From Clavaria fumosa (Eukaryota > Basidiomycota > Agaricomycetes > Agaricales > Clavariaceae): 64,000 bases of DNA. Within the stretch, counting starts at the first letter, position 1. Each line of letters begins with the position of its first letter. A program made the position numbers and the translations under genes. The DNA lies in NCBI GenBank assembly GCA_951802425.1, contig OX637802.1, positions 1,116,001 to 1,180,000 of the forward strand, given 5' to 3'. Of the stretch, positions 35,197 through 46,385 are shown piece by piece. Below the pieces are notes generated by a model. It made no database searches, was not told the DNA's origin, and was given only the letters and a program-made list of their open reading frames with translations.

Positions 35197-38100
35197 TCAG
35201 GTCACGTAGAGCGTGACTAACCCGCCGGGCTTCAACGTTTCAAACGCCAATTGCACGTCCTCGGTCGATCCCACCGACACCATATCCCCGTCTTCGTCTC
35301 TGTACTTGACACGCAACGGACCCTCTTCGCGCCGCGGCTCACACAACCGGATCTTCTTGCCCACCTTGTCCACGAGGTCCTCGTACTCGGTCACTCGTGG
35401 CACCTGGATCACGAAGATGTCGTCGTGGTAGTGCACCTTGACCTTGATTGTCGGACCCAACGACTGCAACGACATAGACGCCGGTGCTGCAGCCGCAGTA
35501 GATGGCTTATGAGCGGTAGTAGTAACAGCGGCGGCGCTGACTCCGCCCTCAAACGACACGCCTTGCTGTGATCGCACAGGCCGCACGCCCATCGTCAGCG
35601 ACGACTCGCTTGACCCAAACGGCGTGATCGGAGACGAGCTATTCGGCGAATAGTCGGAGCTGTCCGCCGTCGACTGGCTCGAGCCGCTTCCCCGCTTCGG
35701 ATTGCTGCTCAGGCTACTCATTGATGTTGTCGAGCCATTGTTGACCCATCCATTGCTACCCCCCACACCGCCTGCGCCGTTGGGCAACGGCGGCGCCTGG
35801 TGCTTGGGCCCGTTGTACGCCGTAGGTTGGCTAGCACTGCGAGCCCGGTTCGGAGTCGTAGAACCGCTCCCATTCGTGATCGCCGTAGAAGGAGGGTATG
35901 GTGCAGACGGGGACTTGCCCCGGCTCAGCTCGACCGTCTCATGCTGCTGATGCTGGTACTGCTGTTGCCCAGACCGCAAGGTGGTACCACTTTGCTGGGT
36001 CCGGAGTGATTTGTGGTGCGCCTGTGACGAGGTCGGGCGCGTGTGGCCCACATCGAAGATATTCGACGCGCTGGCGGTGGCGACCAGCCTCGGGAATGGA
36101 CGATGCGGTAGCGCGCCTCCCGCACCAGGAGGCGGGGGCGGCATCGGCGGGAGCGACACACCATTGCTCCTCCACTGCGACATCACCGGGCCATTACTGT
36201 CCTCCGTCTGCGCGCGCAACCGGTCGAGGTGCCCGTGCATCGCATCCGGGGGCATGCTCGCAGTGGCGGCGCCCCGCCGCCCACTGGGCGTGATGCGCCC
36301 CGAGGACGACGACGATTGCTGTTGCTGTTGTTGCTGTTGCTGCTGGTGATGGGATGGGAACGCAGCCGATGACGGCGGGTACTCCTCGAACTCTTCGTCA
36401 TCCATTTCGAAGCCCTCGTACGCAGCGGCGTACCCGGAGCGCGGGGGCGCGTACGGCGTATTCGGGGTCAGCTCGAAGCGGTCATCACCTCCATAAGGGC
36501 TCATGGGGCCTGCGGGGGACGTCGCGGGAGACATCGAGGCCGCTGCCAAAGGCGTGATCTGTGGTGGACCCAGATACATGGCCGAGAGCGGGTGCGGCTG
36601 CTGGGCAGACACAGACACCGCCGTCATCGTCGTGGCGGTAGAGTCCCGGTCGTGGTGCTGATGTGGGGTAGACACAGACACCCCCGTCACCAGCGTCGCG
36701 TTCGAGTCCCGGTCGTGATGCGGATGCGGGTGCTGGTGCACGCGCGACGTCGTCGACGCAGACATGTGGCGTCCCAGCCCAAGCGCAGGACTCGTACTAT
36801 TCGCGAGCGCGACCGCCTTGTGGAAGCCGCGCTCGACCTTGCGGCGCTGCGCGACCTCCGCGATGAGCCGGTTGATCTGTGACTCCCACTGCTTTAGCTG
36901 CTCCTCGGTCCGGCAGCGCAGGGTGAAGTACTCGAGGTCGTCGTCCCCGCGCCACCACACCTCGAGTGCGTACGGGCTGACGGTGGAGCCACCTGTAAAG
37001 CGCGCGTCAGCGGTCTTTGCCTTCCTCGTAACATGTACAACACTGACCAGTCGAGTTCCTGGACGATACGGGAACCGCCTGGGTCACGTTGTTCAAGAAG
37101 ATGCGGCCCTTGAGCAGGAGGGGCGAGGTTTTCTTCTGCGGCTGGCCATTCGCGACGGGCGCGACGGAGGGAGGCTTCTTTAATATGGAGCCGCTCTTGC
37201 CGTTCTTCTTGTTGTTGAGCGGCGCCTCCTTGCAGCAGAGTATGATCTTCTCGAAGAGGAACACGTAGTACTCGCGGTCGACGCCCGACTTGCGCACGAA
37301 GAAGACGTCGTCGAGGATGAGCTCGCCAAAGTTCGCCATGTGGTGTCCCTTCCAGTCCTCGATGCGTCCCTCGAGCTCCCTCGCGGTCTGCTCATTCTCG
37401 ACGCGCCGCTGTGCCTCGTTGATCTTGTCCGTGATCCGTTTCGCGGCCGAAGATCCGTCCTTGAGCTCGTCATAATGCGGGTACTCGATTGGATTTGATG
37501 CTTTGATCAGCGACTGTTACCAAAATAAAAATAAGTATCGCATCACCAAGGCATCAGCGTGGCGTTGCCGCAACTCACGTCAAGGAGTAGCGGATACTTG
37601 CAGATACGCTGCACCGGTTTGATGAGGAACGCTGGTAACTCGGATTTGGCATTGATGAGACCATTGAGTGTCTGTTTGTACGTGTTGATGTTAGGACGGA
37701 TAAAACCGGAACAAATACAACGGAAGGAACGCAGAACGAGACGTTCGCAGAGGAACAAGGACGCGGTGGTGTCATGGGGGAGAAGCTTTCGGGGAAGAGT
37801 CACTAACCATAAGATTTTGTTCGTTCCTAAGCATAAGGTCCGCGGCGTTGGTATAATTGGCGCAGTATGGCTCGTAAACAACAAACTCGTCTTCCTTTTT
37901 GTTGTGGTAATCCCCGTTGGCAGGAAGAATGCAGAGGGAAAAAACGATAAAAACAAATGCCCCGGAAGGCGAAGTCAGAAAGCAAGCCACGGAGCATGGG
38001 AAGGGGAGAGACAAACGGCGTACACTTTCGATGAAATGCAGCCCCCAACGTTGTTCTTGCCACGGCAACTCCGCCGTACTTTCTAACCGGATTAAGAATT

Positions 38101-38989
38101 TGCGTTGAAAATTGAGCAGCTTGTTGAGGTTGGGGAATAGGAAATGTATCTCGTCCTGCGCTAAAATGTTGCCTTGCGATAAGGCAGTGGAGTATTTCTA
38201 AGGCAGCCAAATGAGTTTGGGAAAGGAGATGGATCAATTGAGAGGACGGACCTGCATGACTTCCAGATCCTGCACGTATTTGCGCTCTGTCTCGACGATC
38301 TCGCGGATAATATTATTGCGGGCAACCTCTTGAGCGTTGGCGGGCGCGGAGGCCAGCGATTCTCCCAGAGAGTCGGTGGACTCGTGCGTGGAGAGGGACG
38401 GGGGCGAAGGGGGAGCGGCCTCGAAGAGGTCTTCTGGGAGTTGGTCGACGATGGTGGTGACGGTGTTGATGACCTGGGTGGTGGCTCAGAGATGTGGCGC
38501 CGGGAAAAACGGAAAAATACACACCTTTACGAGACCGTCGGTAGAGTTGCGATCCCAGAGGTCTGTAACAGTAAAAGGCTCGCACCGCGAGACCTGGCTT
38601 ATCTGCATGGCGAAGAGGGCGATGGCCCGCTTCTTTGCGCGGAGGTCGCGGGTGTCAAACTCTGCGGGGTTTGTGTCGATAGCAATTTGGGTGGCGGGTG
38701 GCGGCAGGAGGTTGAAGATGTAGCAGAGGGGAATGCCGAGGGAGAAGAGATCCCAAAGCTGTGTGACGGGGTCTGTGGATTGCCGCGAGTCGGGGGTGGC
38801 GGCAAGTTTGAAGAAAGCGGAGAAATCTGGGATGCGCAGGAGACGCGAGCGGAGAGAGGAGCATTGCTGGTAGAGGGAGGTGGATTGTGAGGCGGCCTTG
38901 TTGAGGAGGGTGTTGTTAACGACGGGGGTGTCGATTTGGAGACCTGTTGAAGAGATCATAGATTTTTTGCGACTTGCGACGGTGGCCAT
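35197..38989 (-). CDS. CDC24: CDC24: guanine-nucleotide exchange factor for Cdc42
   Basis: Polarity GEF. ATG 38989. Domains in order: calponin-homology-like CDC24 domain (PVTQLWDLFSLGIPLCYIFNLL, then FTVTDLWDRNSTDGLVKV); DH domain spread over several small exons (REIVETERKYVQDLEVMQ; NILAQDEIHFLFPNLNKLL; EFVVYEPYCANYTNAADLML; LPAFLIKPVQRICKYPLLL; ITDKINEAQRRVE); PH domain (GELILDDVFFVRK...YYVFLFEKIILCCKE to EYFTLRCRTEEQLKQWESQINRL); a long Ser/Pro/His/Gln linker of about 400 residues with a run of about 11 Gln (36306-36344); and a C-terminal PB1 domain (TIKVKVHYHDDIFVIQVPR ... EDGDMVSVGSTEDVQLAF). This is the complete Cdc24 architecture; PB1 should bind the Bem1 scaffold. The DH core motif KPVQRICKYPLLL is intact. 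Confidence 0.94.
36306..36344 (-). repeat. Polyglutamine tract in CDC24 linker
   Basis: A CAG/CAA run on the coding strand encodes about 11 Gln followed by Ser, inside the disordered linker between PH and PB1. Trinucleotide slippage should make its length variable. Confidence 0.8.
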
Positions 38990-40342
38990 TATTGAACGAC
39001 GTTGACGACGACGAGTGCGACGACGACGACGATGACGAGGGTGATGAAGAGAAAGAGAGAGAGAGAGAGGTGTGGTTGGACGGGGAGGAGGGTGAGAGGG
39101 GAGAGAAGAAGGGGTTGGGCTTGAGCGTGTGAGGATTTGAAGGGGACTAAGCGACGAATAATAATAATAATATTCTGGTAAAGAGGGATCGGAGTTTGTG
39201 AGTTGAGAGAGAGAGACACGGTTACCGGAGTTATAATGTTACAAACTCCGATAGACGTTTATTAATTTTTTTTACTTGGTGGCATTGGCCATCCACATAG
39301 CGATTCTACTGTTACTGTAAAGAAAATTTTCTGTCTTTTTTTTTCTGCTTTGCTTTTTGCTATTGGTGATAGGGTCAATAACAAGGACCGAGAACAGGCT
39401 CAGCAGCATGCTGCTCAAACATCTAAACATGTGGACGCCATCGGTAATCACATCTCTAACACTTGGTTGCACTACTGAAACAGATTACTCGCTAGCAATC
39501 AAGCAATGACATTTACAGTTCATGGCTAAGCTTAGCCTTCTTTCTAATGCCACAAAGCATTGCTACGCTAGGCTAGACTTTATCCTGACAGAATTCATGA
39601 CTGCTCATGTCAAAGAAGCGCACTCTTTTCAGACCGTACAAGAACTTGTATCGCTCTTTTTCACGTGGGGCTGTGAGTGCTGTACGCAGCCGCACGGTGT
39701 GTATCATCAGGTGTCGATGCAGTGTCTATCTATATTGCATTACAGCAGCAACGTTCGCCATTTTAGCCAAGTAAAACCCACGGACCTTCCCCGCAGCCCA
39801 ATTTGAAACTGATCTCCAAAAAAAAATAACTCAGCCAGCCTACTTGTACATACGATACAGAAAAATACTGGACGGAATTGCGAGCACGAGCGGCGGGGAC
39901 ATCTGTCTTTGTTACTCCACTGGACCCACTCTGCGCCTGCCCCAAGATAATATAGGTCAGTCGCCGACGGGCGCGGCCGAGCACAACCAGAATGTGTAAA
40001 TCATCCAGGCCTACGAAATCACATTGGTTGTTGGCCGGCGGCAACTAGGAACGAATGAGGCAACGCCCAAGCACAGTAAAGCGCAGAGGCCGTCGGATCA
40101 TGAGAGCGGACCATGCGAACGCATGCCAATGCACACCGACCCACACCGACCTTCACCGACCCTCACCAACAGGGCACCCGATGCGCCCTTGTGGCAATTT
40201 GAGTCCTCAAATTTCAATCTCCGACTGCTCTTTATTGAACCTCCGAAGTGCACTATAAACTCCGATACTATCTCCGATGTAACATTGCTCTCAGCCAAAG
40301 CTGCGATACCCCCGACCACCTGCTCACACCCGCAAGGACCCC
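38990..40342. other. Divergent promoter region between CDC24 and the RAP1-like gene
   Basis: Upstream of CDC24 there is a GACGAC microsatellite (about 39003-39037), an AGAG tract (39055-39072) and an AATAAT repeat (about 39157-39172). A 94-codon frame at 39522-39806 has no motif. I see no transposon ends here. The 1.35-kb gap serves two divergent genes. Confidence 0.5.
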
Positions 40343-43300
40343 ATGACCGTTGCTGCCCAGCGCGTTCTCCCCCTTGCCCACTCTCACGCGCACCTTCACC
40401 ACCATGCCCCCGTCCCTTCATCCTCTACCAGCGGCAACGGCAGCAGCAGCGGCAATGGCGTCGGTGGCACCGCAGCCAACCCGGGCCTCTTCATCGACCC
40501 CATGATGGGTGCCCCTCTTGCCATCTACATCGAGAAGGACGTCGCGGACAAAGACCTCCTCGCTGACTTGATCGTGGTGCGCCTCACGCGTCGTCTCGCA
40601 TTCTCTTGTAAATGTTGGTGCTGACGCGTTCCTTCTAGAAACACGGCGGCACGGTGTCCCCCAGTTACAGCTCCGTAGCGTACATACTAGGTGCGTTGGT
40701 GCTGCCCTTGCGCTCTGTGTTCCATCTTAGACTCTAGCATGCTGAGCGACCACTTCGTAACCAGTCGACCCGCACAAAGAGTCCGGCCAGAACTTGTACC
40801 GTCAGTACGCCGGGATGAAGAGCAGGAAGATCGTCCTCGACGCACGCTGGGTCCACCTGTGTTTCGCCAAGAACGAGCTCCAGACCTTCCAGCACAACTG
40901 GGCGGGCTGCAGAGTCACCGGCCAAGAGACGTTTGTTCACTCCCTTCCTTTCCGTCATTTCTTATTGAACTTTTCATTCACAGCCTCGGCCCGCAGGATT
41001 CACTGCCCATTGTCGCGCCACCCTCCTCTTCCACGCGACGGCTCTCTCGGCTTTCGGCGCAAGCCCGAACAATCACCCCTAGCACCACCGACACGAGCAC
41101 GAGCACGAGCATCCCCACCCCACACGCGATCCAACCCTTGCAGACGATGCTCACCAGCTCACCGTCCACCGTGCCAGCGTTACCGCCCACCGCCACCGCT
41201 GCCACCAGCGCTGGCGCCGTCACCACTACGGCGGCGGTGACCACGGCAGCCGTGACCGGGGTGGTCGACGCGTATCCGTACGCCGTGTTCGGGCCCGCGC
41301 TCGTGGCTGTCGCCGCGGCGGGTGTCCCGCAGGTGCTTCACACCCCGACCGCTGCGCCGCCGCAGACGTGGCAGGCTGCAAACGAGATCGCGCCACAGCA
41401 GACGCACCTCCTCCCGCGCGCTGCAACTGCCGACGTGCCGCCGCCGTTCCGTGACGAATCGGACTGGGAGAGCGCGTATCACCACCACCAACACCAGCAG
41501 CACCAGCAGCACCAGCATCATCATCACCAACACCAACACCAGCATCACCAGCAGCATCATCCACATCATCAGCACCATCAGCAGCATCATGCACAACATC
41601 ATCAGCACCCGCACCCTCATCAGCACCTCCACGAGGCGCACCCGCACCATCATGCTGCGCCTGAGGCTGCGTCGGCTGACGCGCTAATGGGCCCGTCCGA
41701 CGCGCCGCCATCCGAATATGACTATCGGTACGCGCGAGACGAGTGGGTTGGAGTGCCAGCGGATTATTACGATCCTACGGTAAAGGGCCTACCATTCCTC
41801 TGTGAAATGCGCCACTTGGCTGACGTGTCGTGTGGTTTCGCGCTCCATAAAGTACAACCAAGCGTATGAACCCTCCGCTGCATTCATGACTGACCCCAGT
41901 ACGTCGAGTCCGGTCGGCATGGCCACTGCCCCAGCGGACGACGTGGTGGCGGCGACGGCAACGGCAACAGCGGCGGTGGCGGCGGCAGCGGCGACGGCAA
42001 CAGCGGCGGCGGCAGCAGCGGACAAACCCCGCGGCCGCAGACGGACGCGCACGACTACCTTGAGTTACGGTGCCCCCGCAGGTCTCCCTGAGCTGAAGGC
42101 GAGTCCACTCTCGCTTCTCCAGCGCTTCATCCGCTGACTCTTTTTGTTGCTATAGGGCACGCCTGGCGTGCCTGCATCGACGCTCGTCGTGAACGCGCGT
42201 CACACGCCGGCGCGCTCGCCCACGCCGCCCACGCGTGTGATCAAGAGCACGTACGGCGGCAACCTGTTTACGGCGGACGATGTCGAGTACCTCAAAAAGT
42301 ACATTGATTACTGCCAGGAACAGGGCGTTGTCCTTAGGTGTGTCAAAAAAGAAAAACACCCCGCTAAACGAGCTTATGATTTTTATGGTTATGGTTGTAT
42401 AGTTTGCGGGAGATATGCGAGAGAATCGCGATCAAGGTGATTGGCTCCCTTCGCTCTCGCAACGTTTTTTTAGCTGATGCACTGTCCAAAGGCTCCCCAC
42501 CATACGTATGGGTTCCCCCTATTGGATATCAGGAAATTTAAATCAAGTGATCGCGTTCATGCTGTAGATTTTATTCCTGGCGTCGATACTGCAACAAGCA
42601 CCAGATCCGCCTCGGGGGCTACTCCATCGCGACGCAACGCGCTGGTTCTGCTGATGGCGAGGGCGATGCCCATGGTAACGACAATGAACACGATGAGGAC
42701 GACGAAGACCACGATCGGGATGTTTTCGGCCCTGAGCTCGAAGCGGGGCTGGACCCTGCGGCCGCTCCCGCAGCGGATACGACAAGGCACTTGTCTGCGG
42801 GAGTGGCCCCGCCAAGCGGAGGTGTCTCCGGTCGGGACCGGTCGCCTACGCCCCCAAGGGCGCTGTTCAGGAGTACGACGGGGAAAGGTGTCGCGTTTAC
42901 CCAGGACGACGTGGCATTTTTGGTTAAGTTCATGGAGTATCGCAAGTGCGCATGCTTTCTCTGCCCTCTGTCGTCCGCAGTAGGACTCGGATGTCATAGA
43001 AATTGATTTTTATCCTTTCTTTCCTCAACCACGCAGATCGAAGGGAAGGTTGGACATGGCCACTTTTTGGAAGGATGTCGCCGCTAGAGTGAGTCTAGAT
43101 GGTCATGTTCATACCATTGGCATTTGCCCGTCTTGCTTTGGGGAGAATGGTGCTTTCTCTGACCTGTGCATCCGATTTCCACCTCTCAACCTTACAGGCT
43201 CCCCATCATTCACGCGCATCATGGGTGAAGTACTGGCGACGACACAAACATGAGCTGCACCACAGCGAGAACGACGAGCCGATCCCCAAGCCGCCCGAGA

Positions 43301-43665
43301 AGAAGATGCGGTACAGCCGCGACGATGACGTGCTGCTTGCGCGGTACTTTAGTGCCGAGCCTGAGGGTACGTCGGATAAGGTGTTTCAGGCATTTGGACG
43401 GCAAGTGCGTTGCAGAAGTTTTCTCACCCCATCTTCGGGGCCTTCTTTATCTTGGGTGTATCTCAATGTACCTACTCCTTGTCAACAGTATCCTCATCAT
43501 CCTTGGAAAGGCTGGCAGGAACACCATCGGATACACAAGGCCAAAATTGATCATCTCGTGCAGAGATTGCAGAACGGGGAGAGCATAGATGAGGGTAAAG
43601 ACATTGTATTCTGTCATGCAAGTTGCTAAAGCTAATGCCGCAAACCCTCAGAGCAGTGTCTTTGA
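40343..43665 (+). CDS. RAP1-like protein: BRCT plus three tandem Rap1/Myb-type domains
   Basis: ATG 40343. The N-terminus holds a BRCT-type domain: FIDPMMGAPLAIYIEKDV, DKDLLADLIVKHGGTV, SVAYILVDPHKE, KIVLDARWVHLCFAKNEL (about residues 45-135 over four exons). A Ser/Thr/Pro region and a His/Gln-rich block (41477-41660) follow. Then three related helical domains appear, each begun by a [LFY]-[TS]-x-DD motif and closed by a PHH-x-W core: (1) LFTADDVEYLKKYIDY ... KAPHHTYG ... WRRYCNKHQI; (2) AFTQDDVAFLVKFMEY ... RAPHHSRASWVKYWRRHKHEL; (3) RYSRDDDVLLARYFSA ... QYPHHPWKGWQEHHRIHKAKI. In each, a short intron falls just before or inside the PHH core. BRCT plus Rap1-type Myb domains is the layout of telomere protein Rap1, so a telomeric or transcriptional role is likely. 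No RCT domain is seen. The stop is inferred after a last intron (DEEQCL, 43665); without it the frame ends at 43629. Confidence 0.8.
41477..41660 (+). repeat. His/Gln-rich codon repeat in the RAP1-like gene
   Basis: About 60 codons of CAC, CAT and CAG encode a block made almost only of His and Gln, between the BRCT domain and the first Myb-type domain. It is a low-complexity expansion, likely length-variable. Confidence 0.85.
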
Positions 43666-44120
43666 ACCTAAACATGGGGACCAGACACAGCAGTTTGACG
43701 GGTTGGCTGTTTCAGCATATTTGGAATATTGCATTTGATGACACCCCGTGCATCAGCGAATCAGGCTTCGTGGGGTGTTGACGTACTGATGCTTCAGGCC
43801 AGCTGTCGGTGCAAGAAACATTTTACTACATCCTTCATCGGGGTTCTGCTGCAATGACCTATGCTGAACCTAGACCTTGTAGAATATAGTTGATGGCACA
43901 GTACGGCTATGCTCTTCCGAGTGACTATATGTTGTTGACAACAGGCCAGAGCCATACTTGTATATCCATAATGGGCCATTGATCACTAATGTTTGTTTCA
44001 GAACACTACACCCAAAAAGGAACAATTTTACAGCATGAATGAATGAATGATCTCACACTTCACACTCTGTAAAAATGATTAGTCAAGTCAGTCATCCAAT
44101 AGTCAACTGGAAGTCACAGT
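43666..44120. other. Transition from gene-rich to transposon-rich DNA
   Basis: No gene. GC content and CpG frequency fall. A GAAT microsatellite (ATGAATGAATGAATGA) lies at about 44036-44050. Confidence 0.5.
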
Positions 44121-44431
44121 TAGGGAAGAGCATGGGTTTTTGTAACCTGCATGGGTCATGGGTATGGGTACATGTGGGTATGGGTATGGGTCTGGATTTC
44201 CTTACCCATCAGCTTCAAAACAAGCCCAAAAACATCCAAATTGGATCAGAATTGACTGAGATACAATGAATTCATTGTTTTGATCATCTCTCTCTCAATT
44301 CTGGTCCAATTTGAATGTTCTTGGGCTCAAAATGATGGGTAAACCTGCATGGGTCATGGGTGCAGGTACTGTGCAGGTACAGGTATGGGTAGAGCCTTGG
44401 ATACCTGTGGGTATACCCATGCTCTGCCCTA
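44121..44431. mobile_element. Non-autonomous hAT-type MITE with 8-bp target duplication
   Basis: The ends are inverted: left TAGGGAAGAGCATGGG (44121-44136), right CCCATGCTCTGCCCTA (44416-44431). They differ at one position in 16. An identical 8-bp direct repeat GTCACAGT flanks the element (44113-44120 and 44432-44439), and the terminal TAGGG fits the YARNG start of hAT elements, which make 8-bp duplications. The inside is a large imperfect palindrome centred on CAATGAATTCATTG (about 44270) with GGGTATGGG-type short repeats in both arms, so the whole 311 bp can fold back. There is no coding capacity, so it needs a transposase from elsewhere. Confidence 0.85.
44140..44205 (+). repeat. GGGTATGGGT short tandem repeat within the MITE
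   Basis: Repeated ATGGGT/ATGGGTAC units at about 44150-44200 and again near 44340-44420. They are subterminal repeats of the MITE, not telomeric DNA. Confidence 0.6.
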
Positions 44432-44439
44432 GTCACAGT

Positions 44440-44894
44440 TAGTCAACTCAAGGTCTCAGATCTGAACTTGGTCAAGTAATAGTCCAAACTCATGTTGCAA
44501 CTGTGGGTAATATACCTGGCAATACCAATAATGCACCAACACATGGTTCATGCATGGTGTTACATGCATGTTGGGTGGTTGGAAGATTAGGGTGAAGTCT
44601 GGTTGGAGTTTGGAGTTTGGGTTTGGGATTCCAGAAAGTCTGGAATGGGACTTCAGGGTTTGGGTGGGACTTTGGTGAACATATTGAAACAACACCCCTA
44701 CTGAGTCCTGGGTGTCCCATATTTCAGAGTTACAGAAGTTCAGGAATTCAGGTTTGTTGTCAGGCAGAATGTCTGGGTTTGACTTCATTTTTGAGATGAG
44801 GGATGTGTCAGGATCCACCCATTTTTCCCTATCCAATTCAACTCTACCAGCACCTACGAGCCTCCTGACACCCCTCCATAACCTTGCAGACTGC
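44440..44894. other. Unassigned transposon-rich spacer
   Basis: A 126-codon minus-strand frame (44456-44836) is open but shows no recognisable domain and the region is CpG-poor. It is probably decayed mobile-element sequence. Confidence 0.4.
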
Positions 44895-45600
44895 TGTTAG
44901 GGCCTCTCCCATCTTGTAAGTAGTACTGAAGGTTGACTTGTTGGTGACCAATCCTGGAAACTCGCTAAGACCAGTCAACTGTTGAGCATAGTCAAGAATG
45001 CTTGGTCCCAGAAGGTCACAAAAGCATTTGACAAGGTGTAAAAAGAGAAAAGGACAAGTTGAGAGAGGAATAATGTTGTTGAGAAGGTCATGGAGTCAAC
45101 AGATGCAGCATAGAAAGAGAAATAGATGAATTGGGAGAAAGAGGTGTTGTTGAGAAGGTCGTGAGTGGTCACGATGGTGTCAAGAGATGTATTGGTGAAG
45201 GCGATGACTTTGCCAACTGATGAGGAGAACCTGCAGGGTTCGAAGAATCAGTACCAAGATGAGTAAGGGAAAATACTTAAGTGTGTGAGTTTGTACAAGC
45301 GCAGAGGACAAGTTAGAAGAAAGCAAGATGTGTCTTGGTATTGTTGAGGTCACCAAGTGAGACAAGACCTATCAATTGCAGTGGTTCCAAGCTCAAAGGG
45401 CATAGTAGCCTCAAGCTTAAACCAATGTGTGTCAATATCAAGTCTGGAGTACCAGAAGTACATGTGAGACTTTATATATGTGCATACAGAAGGTATGACA
45501 AAGAAGGAAAAGTACAGAGGTTGCCAAGCAACAAGACTATAGTAGTACTGGGTAGGTCCAGTCATAAAGTAACTGTGCGCATGTTCTACTAAGGTCATAT
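44895..45600 (-). mobile_element. Truncated LTR (family of the 51669 and 62210 solo LTRs)
   Basis: Begins TGTTAGGGCC, the reverse complement of the LTR end GGCCCTAACA, and aligns by eye to 53064-52320 (opposite strand) and 62210-63037 (same strand) up to TTCTACTAAGGTC. Past about 45600 the similarity stops, so roughly the outer half of the LTR is missing. CG pairs in the 62210 copy are mostly TG or CA here, so this is an older, CpG-decayed copy. Confidence 0.8.
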
Positions 45601-45894
45601 TTGATTAGAAGTATTCTTGTACCAAACTTCCAGGGGTCCTTGGAACAGTCTTTAGCTCAAATTTTCCCCTGTTGTTCTCTTTGTTAGGGTCAGATGAGGA
45701 CTATGGATAGACTCCTATAGTCTTTGAGGATGTGTTGTGATGAGGACTAAGGATAGACTCCTATAGTCTTTGAGTGTGTGCATTGTTGAGGCTGTAGGGC
45801 TTTGAGTTAATATTACACTGAGTATCCAAATCAATAGACTTTAGCTGTATTAATACTGCTCTTGAGTATCCTATACAACTGATTGATGACTGAG
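45601..45894. other. Spacer with a 48-bp tandem repeat
   Basis: Two copies of a unit of about 48 bp (GATGAGGACTA(T/A)GGATAGACTC...) lie at about 45690-45780. Each contains a small hairpin (GACTATGGATAGACTCCTATAGTC-type arms). No gene. Confidence 0.5.
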
Positions 45895-45904
45895 TACAGT
45901 CATC

Positions 45905-45975
45905 CATGACCATTTGGGCCATCATGACCATTTGGGCCATCATGACCATTTGGGCCATCATGACCATTTGGGCTA
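45905..45975 (+). repeat. Four 18-bp subterminal repeats of the pogo-type element
   Basis: Unit ATGACCATTTGGGCCATC, four tandem copies (the last incomplete). The first copy overlaps the terminal inverted repeat. Likely extra transposase-binding sites. The minus-strand frame MVMMAQMVMMAQ here is only the repeat read through. Confidence 0.85.
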
Positions 45976-46385
45976 AATTAGAATTTTGAGCTTCTGAGGC
46001 AGCATTTGGTCTTGGACTTCATGTCAGCTCAATTCAGTGTGTCTTGGCTGCCTCTAGCCAAGAGCCCATGGAATATGGGTGTGTACATCAATCCTTAGAT
46101 TCTAATCACTGCAGGAGACACCAAATAATGAAATCTAACTTCTGCCATTTGCAGTGCCATGGGAATTTTATGATGCAAGTTGTCATAAATCTCAATGATA
46201 CTCATTATGTTAGTTGAAATGACCTGTTTCTGAGGTTGCATGGGAAGCTGTTGCAGCAGGATGCCTGTTCATCCAGAGACAAGCCCGTTTAATCTAATCA
46301 GCATGGTCACGTCACATATTACCACATTTGGTCACTTCCACTCATTTTCTCTGCACTCATCTCATCTCTGGTGGAAAACCCTCGG

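Noticed and set aside
44140..44420. Possible telomere-like GGGTAT repeats
   Set aside because: They belong to the two arms of a MITE with clear ends and target duplication; the unit is irregular and not a telomere array.
45761..45967. Small minus-strand frame MVMMAQMVMMAQ
   Set aside because: It is the four 18-bp subterminal repeats of the pogo-type element read as codons.
45897..45975. CRISPR-like regular repeat
   Set aside because: Direct tandem 18-bp units without spacers in a eukaryotic transposon end.
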